A stretch of DNA of 6,313 nucleotides, taken from positions 1 through 6,313 of the forward strand of contig CANODN010000129.1 of NCBI GenBank assembly GCA_947564765.1, in the 5' to 3' direction. This stretch comes from an uncultured Roseburia sp. Its GTDB lineage: Bacteria; Bacillota; Clostridia; Lachnospirales; Lachnospiraceae. The position numbers and the translations under genes are program-made. The first letter of the stretch is position 1; each line of letters starts with the position of its first letter. Below are positions 1 through 6,313 of the stretch, one piece after another. The notes under the pieces are model-generated. The model searched no databases and was not told the origin of the DNA. It saw only the letters and a list, made by a program, of their open reading frames with translations.

Positions 1-273
1 ATGGGACTTCCGGTGATCCAATCCATCCGTCCGGTCAGCGAGCGCATTTTTGACGATACGGTTGTGATTGAGACGAAAATTGCCGAGTACAACGGAATTA
101 AGATGAAAGTGAACTACCGTATGACTGATAAAAAAACAGGCGAGCTGCGGACCCTGGCTGTCAGTGAGCACTGCTTTTTAAACCGCAGCGGCAAACCGAT
201 TTCCCTGAAACGTTCTTATCCGGAGCTGGATACGAAGTTTTTTGAATTTTATGAGGAGAAGGAGCATGACTAA
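1..273 (+). CDS. Acyl-CoA thioesterase, hotdog fold (YbgC/4-hydroxybenzoyl-CoA thioesterase type), 5'-partial
   Basis: This is the C-terminal 90 residues of a protein resembling small cytosolic thioesterases that hydrolyse acyl-CoA to free acid and CoA. Visible family features are the strand around residues 16-27 (IFDDTVVIETKI, matching the usual FGDTVEIET), the following EYNGIKMKVNYRM strand, a TGEL turn, and the final strand with SEHCFLN (55-61) then G-K-P-I-S-L-K. Family members are usually about 130-145 residues. The missing N-terminal 45-50 residues would carry the catalytic Asp and the long hotdog helix, so the ATG at base 1 is probably an internal Met codon rather than the true start. 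Substrate cannot be told from this part. The last 8 nt overlap the downstream aminopeptidase gene, whose ribosome binding site lies inside this coding region, so the two are probably translationally coupled. Confidence 0.8.
   Translation: MGLPVIQSIRPVSERIFDDTVVIETKIAEYNGIKMKVNYRMTDKKTGELRTLAVSEHCFLNRSGKPISLKRSYPELDTKFFEFYEEKEHD
254..258 (+). promoter_or_regulatory. Ribosome binding site that fixes the aminopeptidase start
   Basis: AGGAG ends 7 nt before the ATG at 266, ideal Shine-Dalgarno spacing. The open frame also has ATGs at 242 and 251, but the one at 251 sits immediately before this purine run and the one at 242 has only T-rich sequence upstream, so 266 is preferred. A second GGAG at 261-264 is too close (1 nt) to serve. 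Confidence 0.7.
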
Positions 274-2062
274 TCCGGCGGAGGAGCGTCTTTTGGCGTT
301 CCGAAAGGAAATGGATAAGAGAAGTATTGATTTGTATCTTGTTTTTTCATCGGATTTTCATGGTTCGGAATATATTGGAGATTACTTTAAAACAAGAGAA
401 TATGTAACCGGTTTTACCGGCTCCGCGGGAACGGCAGTTATTTTACAGGACGAGGCGTATCTCTGGACTGACGGAAGGTATTTTATTCAGGCAAAACACC
501 AGCTTGCAGGCAGCGGTATTATGCTGCAGCGTACGGGCGAAGAGGGTGTGCCTTCGGTGGAGGATTTTGTAAAGGAGCATCTAAAGCAGGGCGGCTGTAT
601 CGGGTTTGACGGACGGGTGGTCAGCGCTAAGACAGGAGAGGCTTATCGAAAGATCGCAGAAGAAAAGGGAGGCAGGCTTTTCATAGAAGAAGATCTGGCA
701 GGCATAATCTGGAAAGAGAGGCCTAAGCTGTCAAAGGAACCGTTTTTCCTGTTAGAAGAAACATATGCCGGAGAGAGTGTGGAGGTTAAGCTTGGCAAAG
801 TCAGGGAGAAGTTAAAGGAAGAAGGGGCAGATGCCCATATTCTGACTTCTCTTTACGATATCGCATGGCTTTTTAATATACGGGGAAATGACATTCCCCA
901 TGTGCCGGTGGTCTTGTCCTATCTGGTGATTACTATGGAAGAATGCATCTGGTTTTTACAGGAGGATGTGATACGGGAGGAGCAGAAGAGGTATCTGAAG
1001 GAGCATTCTATACAGACGCGTCCTTATGAAGAAATCTATTCCTATGCAGCCTCCTTGCAGGCGGATACGGTGCTTTATGACGACTGCACCGTCAATTACC
1101 GGATTGCGGCAGCTCTGCCACAGAAGGTGCATACCGTGATCAAAGACAATCCCACAGAGCTTTTGAAGGCCGTGAAAAATCCGGTGGAGATTGCCAATAC
1201 GAAAAAGGCTCATATCAAAGACGGCGTTGCTTTTACAAAGTTTATGTACTGGCTCAAGACAAGGATTCAAAAAGAAGAAATCACGGAGCTTTCTGCCTCG
1301 AAATATCTTTTGGAGAGGAGAAAGGAGCAGGAGCATTTTCTGGATATCAGCTTTGATACGATTTGCGCCTATGGGGAACACGGGGCAATGATGCATTATG
1401 CAGCCACAGAAGAGACCAATGTCCCTTTGAAACCGGAAGGATTTCTGCTGGTGGATTCCGGCGGCCATTATCTGGAAGGCACAACGGATATTACACGGAC
1501 AATGGCGTTAGGGCCGGTGACAGAAGAAATGCGGCAGCATTTTACGGCCGTGGTACGCGCCAATTTCAATCTGGCATCTGCGAAATTTTTACATGGCTGC
1601 AGAGGCGCCAATCTGGATATTCTGGCAAGGGAACCGCTATGGAGTCTTGGAATCGATTATCAATGTGGAACCGGACATGGGGTAGGGCATATTTTAAATG
1701 TGCATGAGGGGCCAAACGCATTTCGCTATAAGCTGCAGCCGAACCTTAAGGAGAATGCCGTACTGGAAGAAGGCATGATTACCACAGATGAGCCGGGAGT
1801 TTATATCGAAGGCTCTTACGGCATCCGCATCGAAAACGAGCTGGTATGCAGAAAGGCGGAAAAGAATGCATACGGACAGTTTATGTGCTTTGATACGATT
1901 ACCTGGGCGCCGGTGGATTTAGACGCTATTGATCCGAAGGCTATGAATGAAAAAGAAAAGGCAGTCTTAAACGCATACCACAGGAAGGTGTATGATACGC
2001 TCTCTCCTTATCTGACGAAAGAAGAGAGGGACTGGTTAAAAGAATATACGAGGGCAATATGA
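266..2062 (+). CDS. pepP: Xaa-Pro aminopeptidase (aminopeptidase P), long form, peptidase family M24
   Basis: This 598-residue protein should be a cytosolic two-metal (typically Mn) aminopeptidase that removes an N-terminal residue preceding proline. It has no signal peptide or membrane segment. Its length and layout match the long XPNPEP1-like form rather than the 440-residue E. coli PepP: creatinase-type N-domain (about 1-135, with TDGRYFIQA), second creatinase-like domain (about 150-305), the M24 pita-bread catalytic domain (about 308-525) and an M24 C-terminal domain (about 530-598). All five metal ligands are present: D397 (VDSGG), D408 (TTDITRT), H475 (GTGHGVGH), E509 (TDEPG) and E523 (RIENE). 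The D-to-D, H-to-E and E-to-E spacings of 11, 34 and 14 equal those I recall for human XPNPEP1. The likely proton-shuttle His is H377 (GAMMHY). The gene overlaps its upstream neighbour by 8 nt, and its TGA overlaps the polA ATG. The symbol is used in the broad sense; the product call is firm. Confidence 0.95.
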   Translation: MTNPAEERLLAFRKEMDKRSIDLYLVFSSDFHGSEYIGDYFKTREYVTGFTGSAGTAVILQDEAYLWTDGRYFIQAKHQLAGSGIMLQRTGEEGVPSVEDFVKEHLKQGGCIGFDGRVVSAKTGEAYRKIAEEKGGRLFIEEDLAGIIWKERPKLSKEPFFLLEETYAGESVEVKLGKVREKLKEEGADAHILTSLYDIAWLFNIRGNDIPHVPVVLSYLVITMEECIWFLQEDVIREEQKRYLKEHSIQTRPYEEIYSYAASLQADTVLYDDCTVNYRIAAALPQKVHTVIKDNPTELLKAVKNPVEIANTKKAHIKDGVAFTKFMYWLKTRIQKEEITELSASKYLLERRKEQEHFLDISFDTICAYGEHGAMMHYAATEETNVPLKPEGFLLVDSGGHYLEGTTDITRTMALGPVTEEMRQHFTAVVRANFNLASAKFLHGCRGANLDILAREPLWSLGIDYQCGTGHGVGHILNVHEGPNAFRYKLQPNLKENAVLEEGMITTDEPGVYIEGSYGIRIENELVCRKAEKNAYGQFMCFDTITWAPVDLDAIDPKAMNEKEKAVLNAYHRKVYDTLSPYLTKEERDWLKEYTRAI

Positions 2063-4704
2063 AAAAATTAGTATTGATTGACGGACACAGTATTTTAAAC
2101 AGAGCGTTTTTTGGAATTCCGGATCTGACCAATGCAGAGGGAATCCATACAAATGCCGTATACGGATTTTTAAATATTTTATTTAAAATCTTAGACGAAG
2201 AGCAGCCGGAATATCTGACGGTTGCCTTTGATGTGCATGCGCCTACGTTCCGCCACAAAATGTATGCCGAATATAAGGGAACCAGAAAACCCATGGCCCA
2301 GGAGCTGCGGGAGCAGGTGCCCCTGATCAAGGAAATGTTAAAGGCTATGGGTGTTGCCCTTGTGGAAAAGGAAGGCTATGAGGCGGATGATATTTTAGGA
2401 ACGATTGCAAAACGGGCAGAGGCAGAAGGACTTTTGGTTTCCCTTGTTTCCGGAGACAGAGATCTGCTGCAGCTTGCCACAGAGCAGATTCAGATTCGGA
2501 TTCCCAAGACAAAGCGGACAGGAACGGAAATTGAAAATTATTATGCCAAAGATGTACTGGAACGCTATCAGGTGACGCCCACACAGTTTATTGATGTAAA
2601 GGCCCTTATGGGAGATGCATCCGATAATATACCGGGGGTGCCGGGAATCGGGGAAAAGACGGCGACAAATCTGATTGTGGCTTACGGCAGCATTGAAAAT
2701 GCCTATGCCCATATCGAAGAGATCAAGCCAAACCGCGCCAAAGAAAATTTAAGAGAGCACTATGATTTGGCCGAACTCTCCAAAAAGCTGGCAGTCATTG
2801 ACGTCAATGCGCCGGTGGAATATGATCTGGCATCGGCAGAACTGAAAAATCTCTATACCGAAGAGGCATATCTGTTATGCAAGCGGCTGGAATTTAAAAA
2901 TATGCTGAGCCGTTTTGAAATCGATGCGCCAAAAAATCGTATGGAAGAATATTTCTGTAAGATAGAAGATTTTGCCCAGGCAGAGAATTTTCTTGCAAAA
3001 GCAGAGGAAAAAGGAGCCTTTGGTCTGGTTCCTGTTGTGCAGGACAACAGGCTTTTGGGAGCGGCCGTTTGTTTTGGAGAGCAGGAGACGGCATTTCTGC
3101 CGGTAACGGGCTTTTTAACGGAAGGGTATTTAAAAGACCGTCTCGGGGAATACATCCGAAAAAGCGAAGTTTCTTTTTTGAATCTCAAAGAGCAGATTAA
3201 AATTTTTTCTCTTCCTACTACAGATGCCGGTCTTAGAAAACGGCTTTTCGACTGCGGGATTGCGGCATATCTGTTGAATCCGCTGCAGAACCAGTATGAT
3301 TATGAAGATATTGCAAAGGACTATCTGGATTTGATGATTCCTTCTCAGACGGACCTTCTCGGAAAACTGAGTCTTGCGGAGGGCATGGAACAAAAGCCGG
3401 AGAAATTTTTAACCTGCATCTGTTATATGGCATATACGGCGTTTTTTGCAAAAGAAGTATTGCAAAAGAAATTAAAAGAAACTCAAATGGAATCGTTATA
3501 TGAGGAAATCGAGCTTCCCCTTGCGTATGTTCTGGCAGACATGGAGCAGGAGGGCATTGGAGCGGATAAAGAGGCTTTGGCGGTTTACGGAGCAGATCTG
3601 ACCGGACGGATTGGGGAACTGGAGCAGAGTATTTATAAGAAAGCGGGAGAAATATTTAACATTAACTCTCCCAAGCAGCTGGGAGTAATCCTTTTTGAAA
3701 AATTAAAAATGCCCTACGGCAAAAAGACCAAAACCGGATATTCCACGGCGGCAGATGTATTGGATAAGCTTGCGCCGGAATATCCCCTGGTAGCGGAAAT
3801 TTTAGAATACCGGCAGCTTACGAAATTAAAATCCACTTATGCTGACGGACTGGCGAATTTTATTGACGAAACAGGCAGGATTCACAGCACCTTCCACCAG
3901 ACCATCACAGCGACCGGAAGAATCAGCAGTACCGACCCGAATCTGCAGAACATTCCCATTCGTATGGAGCTTGGAAGACTGATCCGCAAGGTGTTTCTGC
4001 CGAAAGAGGGGTATGTGTTTGCAGATGCGGATTATTCCCAGATTGAGCTGAGGGTATTGGCCCATATGTCGGGGGATGAACAGTTGATTGCGGCATACAG
4101 GCAGGCGGAGGATATTCACAGAATTACAGCCTCCCAGGTGTTTCATATTCCCTTTGAAGAGGTGACGGATCTGCAGCGGCGCAATGCAAAAGCAGTAAAT
4201 TTCGGTATTGTTTACGGCATCAGTTCCTTTGGTCTCAGTCAGGATTTAAGCATCAGCAAAAAAGAGGCTGCGGAATACATTGAACGGTATTTTGAGACAT
4301 ATCCGAAGATCAAGCAATTTTTGGACGGGCTTGTGAAAGACGCTAAAGAAAAAGGATATTCTCTCACGATGTTTCAGAGGAGAAGGCCGGTGCCGGAGCT
4401 TTCCTCCAGTAATTTCATGCAGCGTTCCTTTGGAGAACGGGTGGCGATGAATGCGCCGATTCAGGGAACTGCGGCGGACATTATTAAGATTGCCATGATA
4501 CGGGTGCATGACCGTCTGGCAGAAGAAGGACTGCAGTCAAAGCTGATCTTACAGGTGCATGACGAATTGCTGATTGAGACAAAGGAAGAAGAAACAGAAA
4601 CCGTGAAACGGATTCTGGAGGAAGAAATGAAAAGAGCTGCAGATTTATCGGTGGATCTGGAAGTGGATATGCATACCGGAAATAACTGGTATGAGGCAAA
4701 ATAA
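2059..4704 (+). CDS. polA: DNA polymerase I (5'-nuclease plus polymerase; proofreading domain degenerate)
   Basis: This 881-residue, full-length Pol I fills gaps and removes RNA primers in repair and lagging-strand maturation. The 5'-nuclease domain (about 1-290) shows the metal-binding acidic set: D8 (IDGHS), D58 in FDVHAPTFRH, E108/D110/D111 (YEADDILG), D133/D135 (SGDRDLLQ), D186/D189 (GDASDNIPG), then a helix-hairpin-helix (GVPGIGEKTA). The polymerase domain (about 480-881) has ATGRISSTDPNLQNIP, motif A with catalytic D658 (DYSQIELR), motif B with R707, K711, F715 and Y719 (RRNAKAVNFGIVYG), and motif C with H834, D835 and E836 (QVHDELLIE). D658 to D835 is 177 residues, the same as D705-D882 in E. 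coli. The middle domain (about 295-475) keeps the fold pattern (AAYLLNP at 402-408), but the DTET motif reads FGLVPV (321-326) and the other two exonuclease aspartates are missing. The start overlaps the upstream stop as ATGA, with GAGGG 4 nt before it. Confidence 0.98.
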   Translation: MKKLVLIDGHSILNRAFFGIPDLTNAEGIHTNAVYGFLNILFKILDEEQPEYLTVAFDVHAPTFRHKMYAEYKGTRKPMAQELREQVPLIKEMLKAMGVALVEKEGYEADDILGTIAKRAEAEGLLVSLVSGDRDLLQLATEQIQIRIPKTKRTGTEIENYYAKDVLERYQVTPTQFIDVKALMGDASDNIPGVPGIGEKTATNLIVAYGSIENAYAHIEEIKPNRAKENLREHYDLAELSKKLAVIDVNAPVEYDLASAELKNLYTEEAYLLCKRLEFKNMLSRFEIDAPKNRMEEYFCKIEDFAQAENFLAKAEEKGAFGLVPVVQDNRLLGAAVCFGEQETAFLPVTGFLTEGYLKDRLGEYIRKSEVSFLNLKEQIKIFSLPTTDAGLRKRLFDCGIAAYLLNPLQNQYDYEDIAKDYLDLMIPSQTDLLGKLSLAEGMEQKPEKFLTCICYMAYTAFFAKEVLQKKLKETQMESLYEEIELPLAYVLADMEQEGIGADKEALAVYGADLTGRIGELEQSIYKKAGEIFNINSPKQLGVILFEKLKMPYGKKTKTGYSTAADVLDKLAPEYPLVAEILEYRQLTKLKSTYADGLANFIDETGRIHSTFHQTITATGRISSTDPNLQNIPIRMELGRLIRKVFLPKEGYVFADADYSQIELRVLAHMSGDEQLIAAYRQAEDIHRITASQVFHIPFEEVTDLQRRNAKAVNFGIVYGISSFGLSQDLSISKKEAAEYIERYFETYPKIKQFLDGLVKDAKEKGYSLTMFQRRRPVPELSSSNFMQRSFGERVAMNAPIQGTAADIIKIAMIRVHDRLAEEGLQSKLILQVHDELLIETKEEETETVKRILEEEMKRAADLSVDLEVDMHTGNNWYEAK

Positions 4705-4709
4705 GTTAA

Positions 4710-4740
4710 TCGAAATCAATCAGAGATATGAGGATTTCGA
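4710..4740 (+). repeat. Inverted repeat in the polA-coaE gap
   Basis: Starting 5 nt after the polA stop, TCGAAATC (4710-4717) is repeated as its perfect reverse complement GATTTCGA (4733-4740), with a 15-nt loop. No T-run follows, so it is not a classical rho-independent terminator. It might act as a 3'-end stabilising or RNA-processing hairpin between polA and coaE, or be chance. The rest of the 81-nt gap holds only the coaE ribosome binding site (AGGTGA, 4776-4781) and two very short ORFs of doubtful meaning. Confidence 0.4.
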
Positions 4741-4785
4741 CAGGTTGTGTTGCAGAATGTAAATCATAAGTAAATAGGTGACAGT

Positions 4786-5388
4786 ATGAAATTTATCGGA
4801 ATTACAGGCGGAGTAGGAGCCGGAAAATCTGAAATCCTGCGTTATATCAAGGAGCGGTATCCGGCAAAGATTCTTCTGGCAGATGAACTGGCCCATGAGC
4901 TGATGGCGCCGGGCAGGGAATGCTTTGACCTAATCAGGGAAACCTTTGGCAGAGAAGATATTTTTAATTCTGCGGGAGAACTGGATGCAGAAAAGCTTTC
5001 CCGGGTGATTTTTTCGGATTCGGTCAAACGGAAGCAGTTGAATGATATTGTACATCCAGCCGTAAAAAAAGAGATTTTAAGGCTGGCAGAGCAGGAACGA
5101 AAAAAGGGAGAAGTTTCTTATTTTATTTTGGAAGCGGCGCTGTTAATTGAAGAAGGATATGATAAAATATGTGATGAGCTGTGGTATATAGATACCTCCA
5201 GGGAAAACAGGCGGAGACGCTTAAAAGAGAGCAGAGGATATTCCGATGAAAAAATTGACGGTATATTTCGCAGCCAGCTTTCCGAGGAGGAATATAGAAA
5301 ATATGGTAAGGTCATCATTGATAATAATGGTCTTTTACAGGAGACATTTGATCAGATCAAAGCGGCTTTTGACAGAGAAGAATCTTAA
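4786..5388 (+). CDS. coaE: Dephospho-CoA kinase
   Basis: This 200-residue protein should phosphorylate the ribose 3'-OH of dephospho-CoA with ATP, the last step of CoA synthesis in the cytosol. The length is normal for CoaE. A P-loop starts at residue 8 (GGVGAGKS, K14 and S15). The conserved substrate-side aspartate is D33 in LADELAH, and the N-D-I-V-H-P segment (H90, P91) matches the family's HPxV motif. The C-terminal part has the arginine-rich lid (RRRRLKESRGYS, 142-153), Q164 and the closing IIDNNG (177-182). The usual D-x-PLLFE segment reads LEAALLIEEGYD here, which I recall from CoaE of Lachnospiraceae and relatives. The start is supported by AGGTGA 4 nt upstream and by the P-loop lying right after it. 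polA and coaE are also near neighbours in Bacillus, which supports the assignment. Confidence 0.95.
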   Translation: MKFIGITGGVGAGKSEILRYIKERYPAKILLADELAHELMAPGRECFDLIRETFGREDIFNSAGELDAEKLSRVIFSDSVKRKQLNDIVHPAVKKEILRLAEQERKKGEVSYFILEAALLIEEGYDKICDELWYIDTSRENRRRRLKESRGYSDEKIDGIFRSQLSEEEYRKYGKVIIDNNGLLQETFDQIKAAFDREES

Positions 5389-5446
5389 ATTGAGAGGATG
5401 CCGCTGTCAGAAAGCCAAAGGATACATTGCAGCAAAAAATATGGTG

Positions 5447-5452
5447 AAGGAG
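5447..5452 (+). promoter_or_regulatory. Ribosome binding site of the FtsA-like gene
   Basis: AAGGAG stands 8 nt before the ATG at 5461. It decides between this start and the in-frame ATG at 5398, which has GAGAGG directly abutting it and would add a 21-residue extension with no resemblance to the FtsA fold. The remainder of the 72-nt gap after coaE shows no promoter or terminator. Confidence 0.7.
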
Positions 5453-5460
5453 ATGGAAGA

Positions 5461-6313
5461 ATGGAGAAGCGGGAACTGGGAGGCGAGTTGGTATTTGGAC
5501 TGGATATCGGAACGCGAAACGTGGTCGGAACAGTCGGGTATAAGCTTGAAAAAGAATTTATTGTCATGGCGCAGTATTCTACGGAGCATGAAACGCGGGC
5601 AATGTTAGACGGACAGATTCATGATATTGGAAGAGTCGGAAATACGATCCGCATTGTAAAAGAAGCATTGGAGGAGCAGATCGGACAGACACTGACCACG
5701 GTTTGTATTGCAGCGGCAGGAAGGGTTTTAAAGACCGTCACGACGAATATAGAACGCGTTTATGATACGGAAAGCGTTGTTTCGGCAGAAGATGTACATA
5801 CGCTGGATTTGCTGGGAATAGAAAAAGCGCAGGCTATTTTAAAAGAAGAAAACGATACGAATTATAAGTTTTACTGTGTCGGATATTCTGTTGTCAAGTA
5901 TTATCTGAACGACGATATTTTTTCTAATCTGGAAGGACATAAGGCAGAGAAAATATCCGAAGAGATTATCGTTACATTTTTACCGGAGGATGTGATCGAT
6001 GGTTTGTATGCGGCGGTTGCTCTTGCAGATTTGACTGTGGCGAATCTTACGTTGGAGCCGATTGCAGCCATTGACATTGCAATTCCGGAAAATTTCCGTA
6101 TGTTAAACATCGCTCTGGTAGATATTGGAGCAGGAACATCGGATATTTCCGTAACAAAGGATGGAAGTATTATTGCATATGGCATGATTCCACTGGCAGG
6201 AGATGAGATCACAGAGCTGATTGCACAGAATTATCTGGTGGATTTCCAGACGGCAGAACATATCAAGCTGGATTCTACGACAGAGGAAGAGATTACATAC
6301 ACGGATATTATGC
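5461..6313 (+). CDS. FtsA-like actin-fold ATPase, 3'-partial
   Basis: The frame stays open to the window edge, giving 284 residues plus one base. It follows the FtsA branch of the actin/Hsp70 ATPase superfamily, whose members tether FtsZ or related filaments to the membrane. Visible in order are phosphate-1 (FGLDIGTRN, 12-20, D15), the GQIHDIGRV segment typical of FtsA domain IA (51-59), an SHS2-like 1C subdomain from about VCIAAAGRV (81-89) to about 175, LEPIAAI (198-204), phosphate-2 (VDIGAGTSDIS, 220-230, D221), and MIPLAGDEIT (242-251) followed by AEHIK (265-269), matching FtsA's PvGG...T and AE-x-x-K. Differences from classical FtsA are AG in place of the GG pair and NLEGH (156-160) where NPxGM is usual. 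The adenosine motif, the C-terminal domain and any membrane-binding helix lie beyond the window. PilM is the main alternative, but the 1C-type segment favours FtsA. It follows coaE by 72 nt in the same direction, so it is probably cotranscribed. The cellular role is inferred only. Confidence 0.85.
   Translation, partial: MEKRELGGELVFGLDIGTRNVVGTVGYKLEKEFIVMAQYSTEHETRAMLDGQIHDIGRVGNTIRIVKEALEEQIGQTLTTVCIAAAGRVLKTVTTNIERVYDTESVVSAEDVHTLDLLGIEKAQAILKEENDTNYKFYCVGYSVVKYYLNDDIFSNLEGHKAEKISEEIIVTFLPEDVIDGLYAAVALADLTVANLTLEPIAAIDIAIPENFRMLNIALVDIGAGTSDISVTKDGSIIAYGMIPLAGDEITELIAQNYLVDFQTAEHIKLDSTTEEEITYTDIM

Noticed and set aside
956..1468. 170-codon open frame on the minus strand
   Set aside because: It lies wholly inside the aminopeptidase gene across conserved catalytic sequence, has no recognisable domain, and its composition is that of an antisense shadow.
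1363..1707. 114-codon plus-strand open frame inside the aminopeptidase gene
   Set aside because: It is a shifted frame over the metal-ligand region of the M24 domain, with no domain of its own.
4710..4760. Rho-independent terminator after polA
   Set aside because: The stem is short and A/T-rich, the loop is 15 nt, and no T-run follows.
4745..4776. Promoter for coaE
   Set aside because: TTGTGT or TTGCAG can be read as a -35, but no TATAAT-like hexamer lies at 16-18 nt; the best A/T hexamers are off spacing.
5398..5460. Upstream in-frame ATG for the FtsA-like gene
   Set aside because: GAGAGG directly abuts this ATG with no spacing, and the extra 21 residues do not look like the FtsA N-terminus. 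The ATG at 5461 has AAGGAG at 8 nt.
5246..5608. 120-codon open frame on the plus strand spanning the coaE end and the FtsA-like start
   Set aside because: It is an out-of-frame reading of both genes, rich in Trp, Arg and Ser in its second half, while the overlapping frames carry clear CoaE and FtsA motifs.
5901..6212. 103-codon open frame on the minus strand
   Set aside because: It is antisense to the FtsA-like gene through the phosphate-2 motif and has no family resemblance.

Overview
The window looks like ordinary chromosome from a low-to-moderate GC, Gram-positive anaerobe of the Clostridia, most likely Lachnospiraceae-like. The grounds are the proteins (a DNA polymerase I with a worn-out proofreading domain, a CoaE with a variant central motif, a divergent FtsA-like protein), the strong AGGAG-type ribosome binding sites and the codon use. 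The lineage call rests on remembered family resemblance, not a search.

All five genes lie on the + strand and are tightly packed. In order they are: the 3' part of a hotdog-fold acyl-CoA thioesterase (1-273); a complete long-form Xaa-Pro aminopeptidase of family M24 (266-2062), overlapping the thioesterase by 8 nt; complete polA (2059-4704), overlapping the aminopeptidase by 4 nt (ATGA); complete coaE, dephospho-CoA kinase (4786-5388), after an 81-nt gap; and the first 284 codons of an FtsA-like actin-fold ATPase (5461 to the window edge), after a 72-nt gap. No convincing promoter or rho-independent terminator is visible, so the simplest reading is one polycistronic unit whose promoter lies upstream of the window.

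The genes are housekeeping and do not form one pathway: acyl-CoA hydrolysis, peptide turnover, DNA repair and Okazaki-fragment processing, the last step of CoA synthesis, and a cytoskeletal or division-type ATPase. The thioesterase and CoaE both touch CoA metabolism, but they are not adjacent and the link may be chance. polA next to coaE resembles the polA region of other Firmicutes, where mutM often sits between them; it is absent here.

I found no mobile element, CRISPR array, RNA gene, phage gene or defence system, and no clear undescribed system. The items most worth a second look are the divergent FtsA-like protein cut by the window end, the loss of all proofreading residues in PolA, and the polA-coaE gap, which holds a perfect 8-bp inverted repeat and two very short ORFs.
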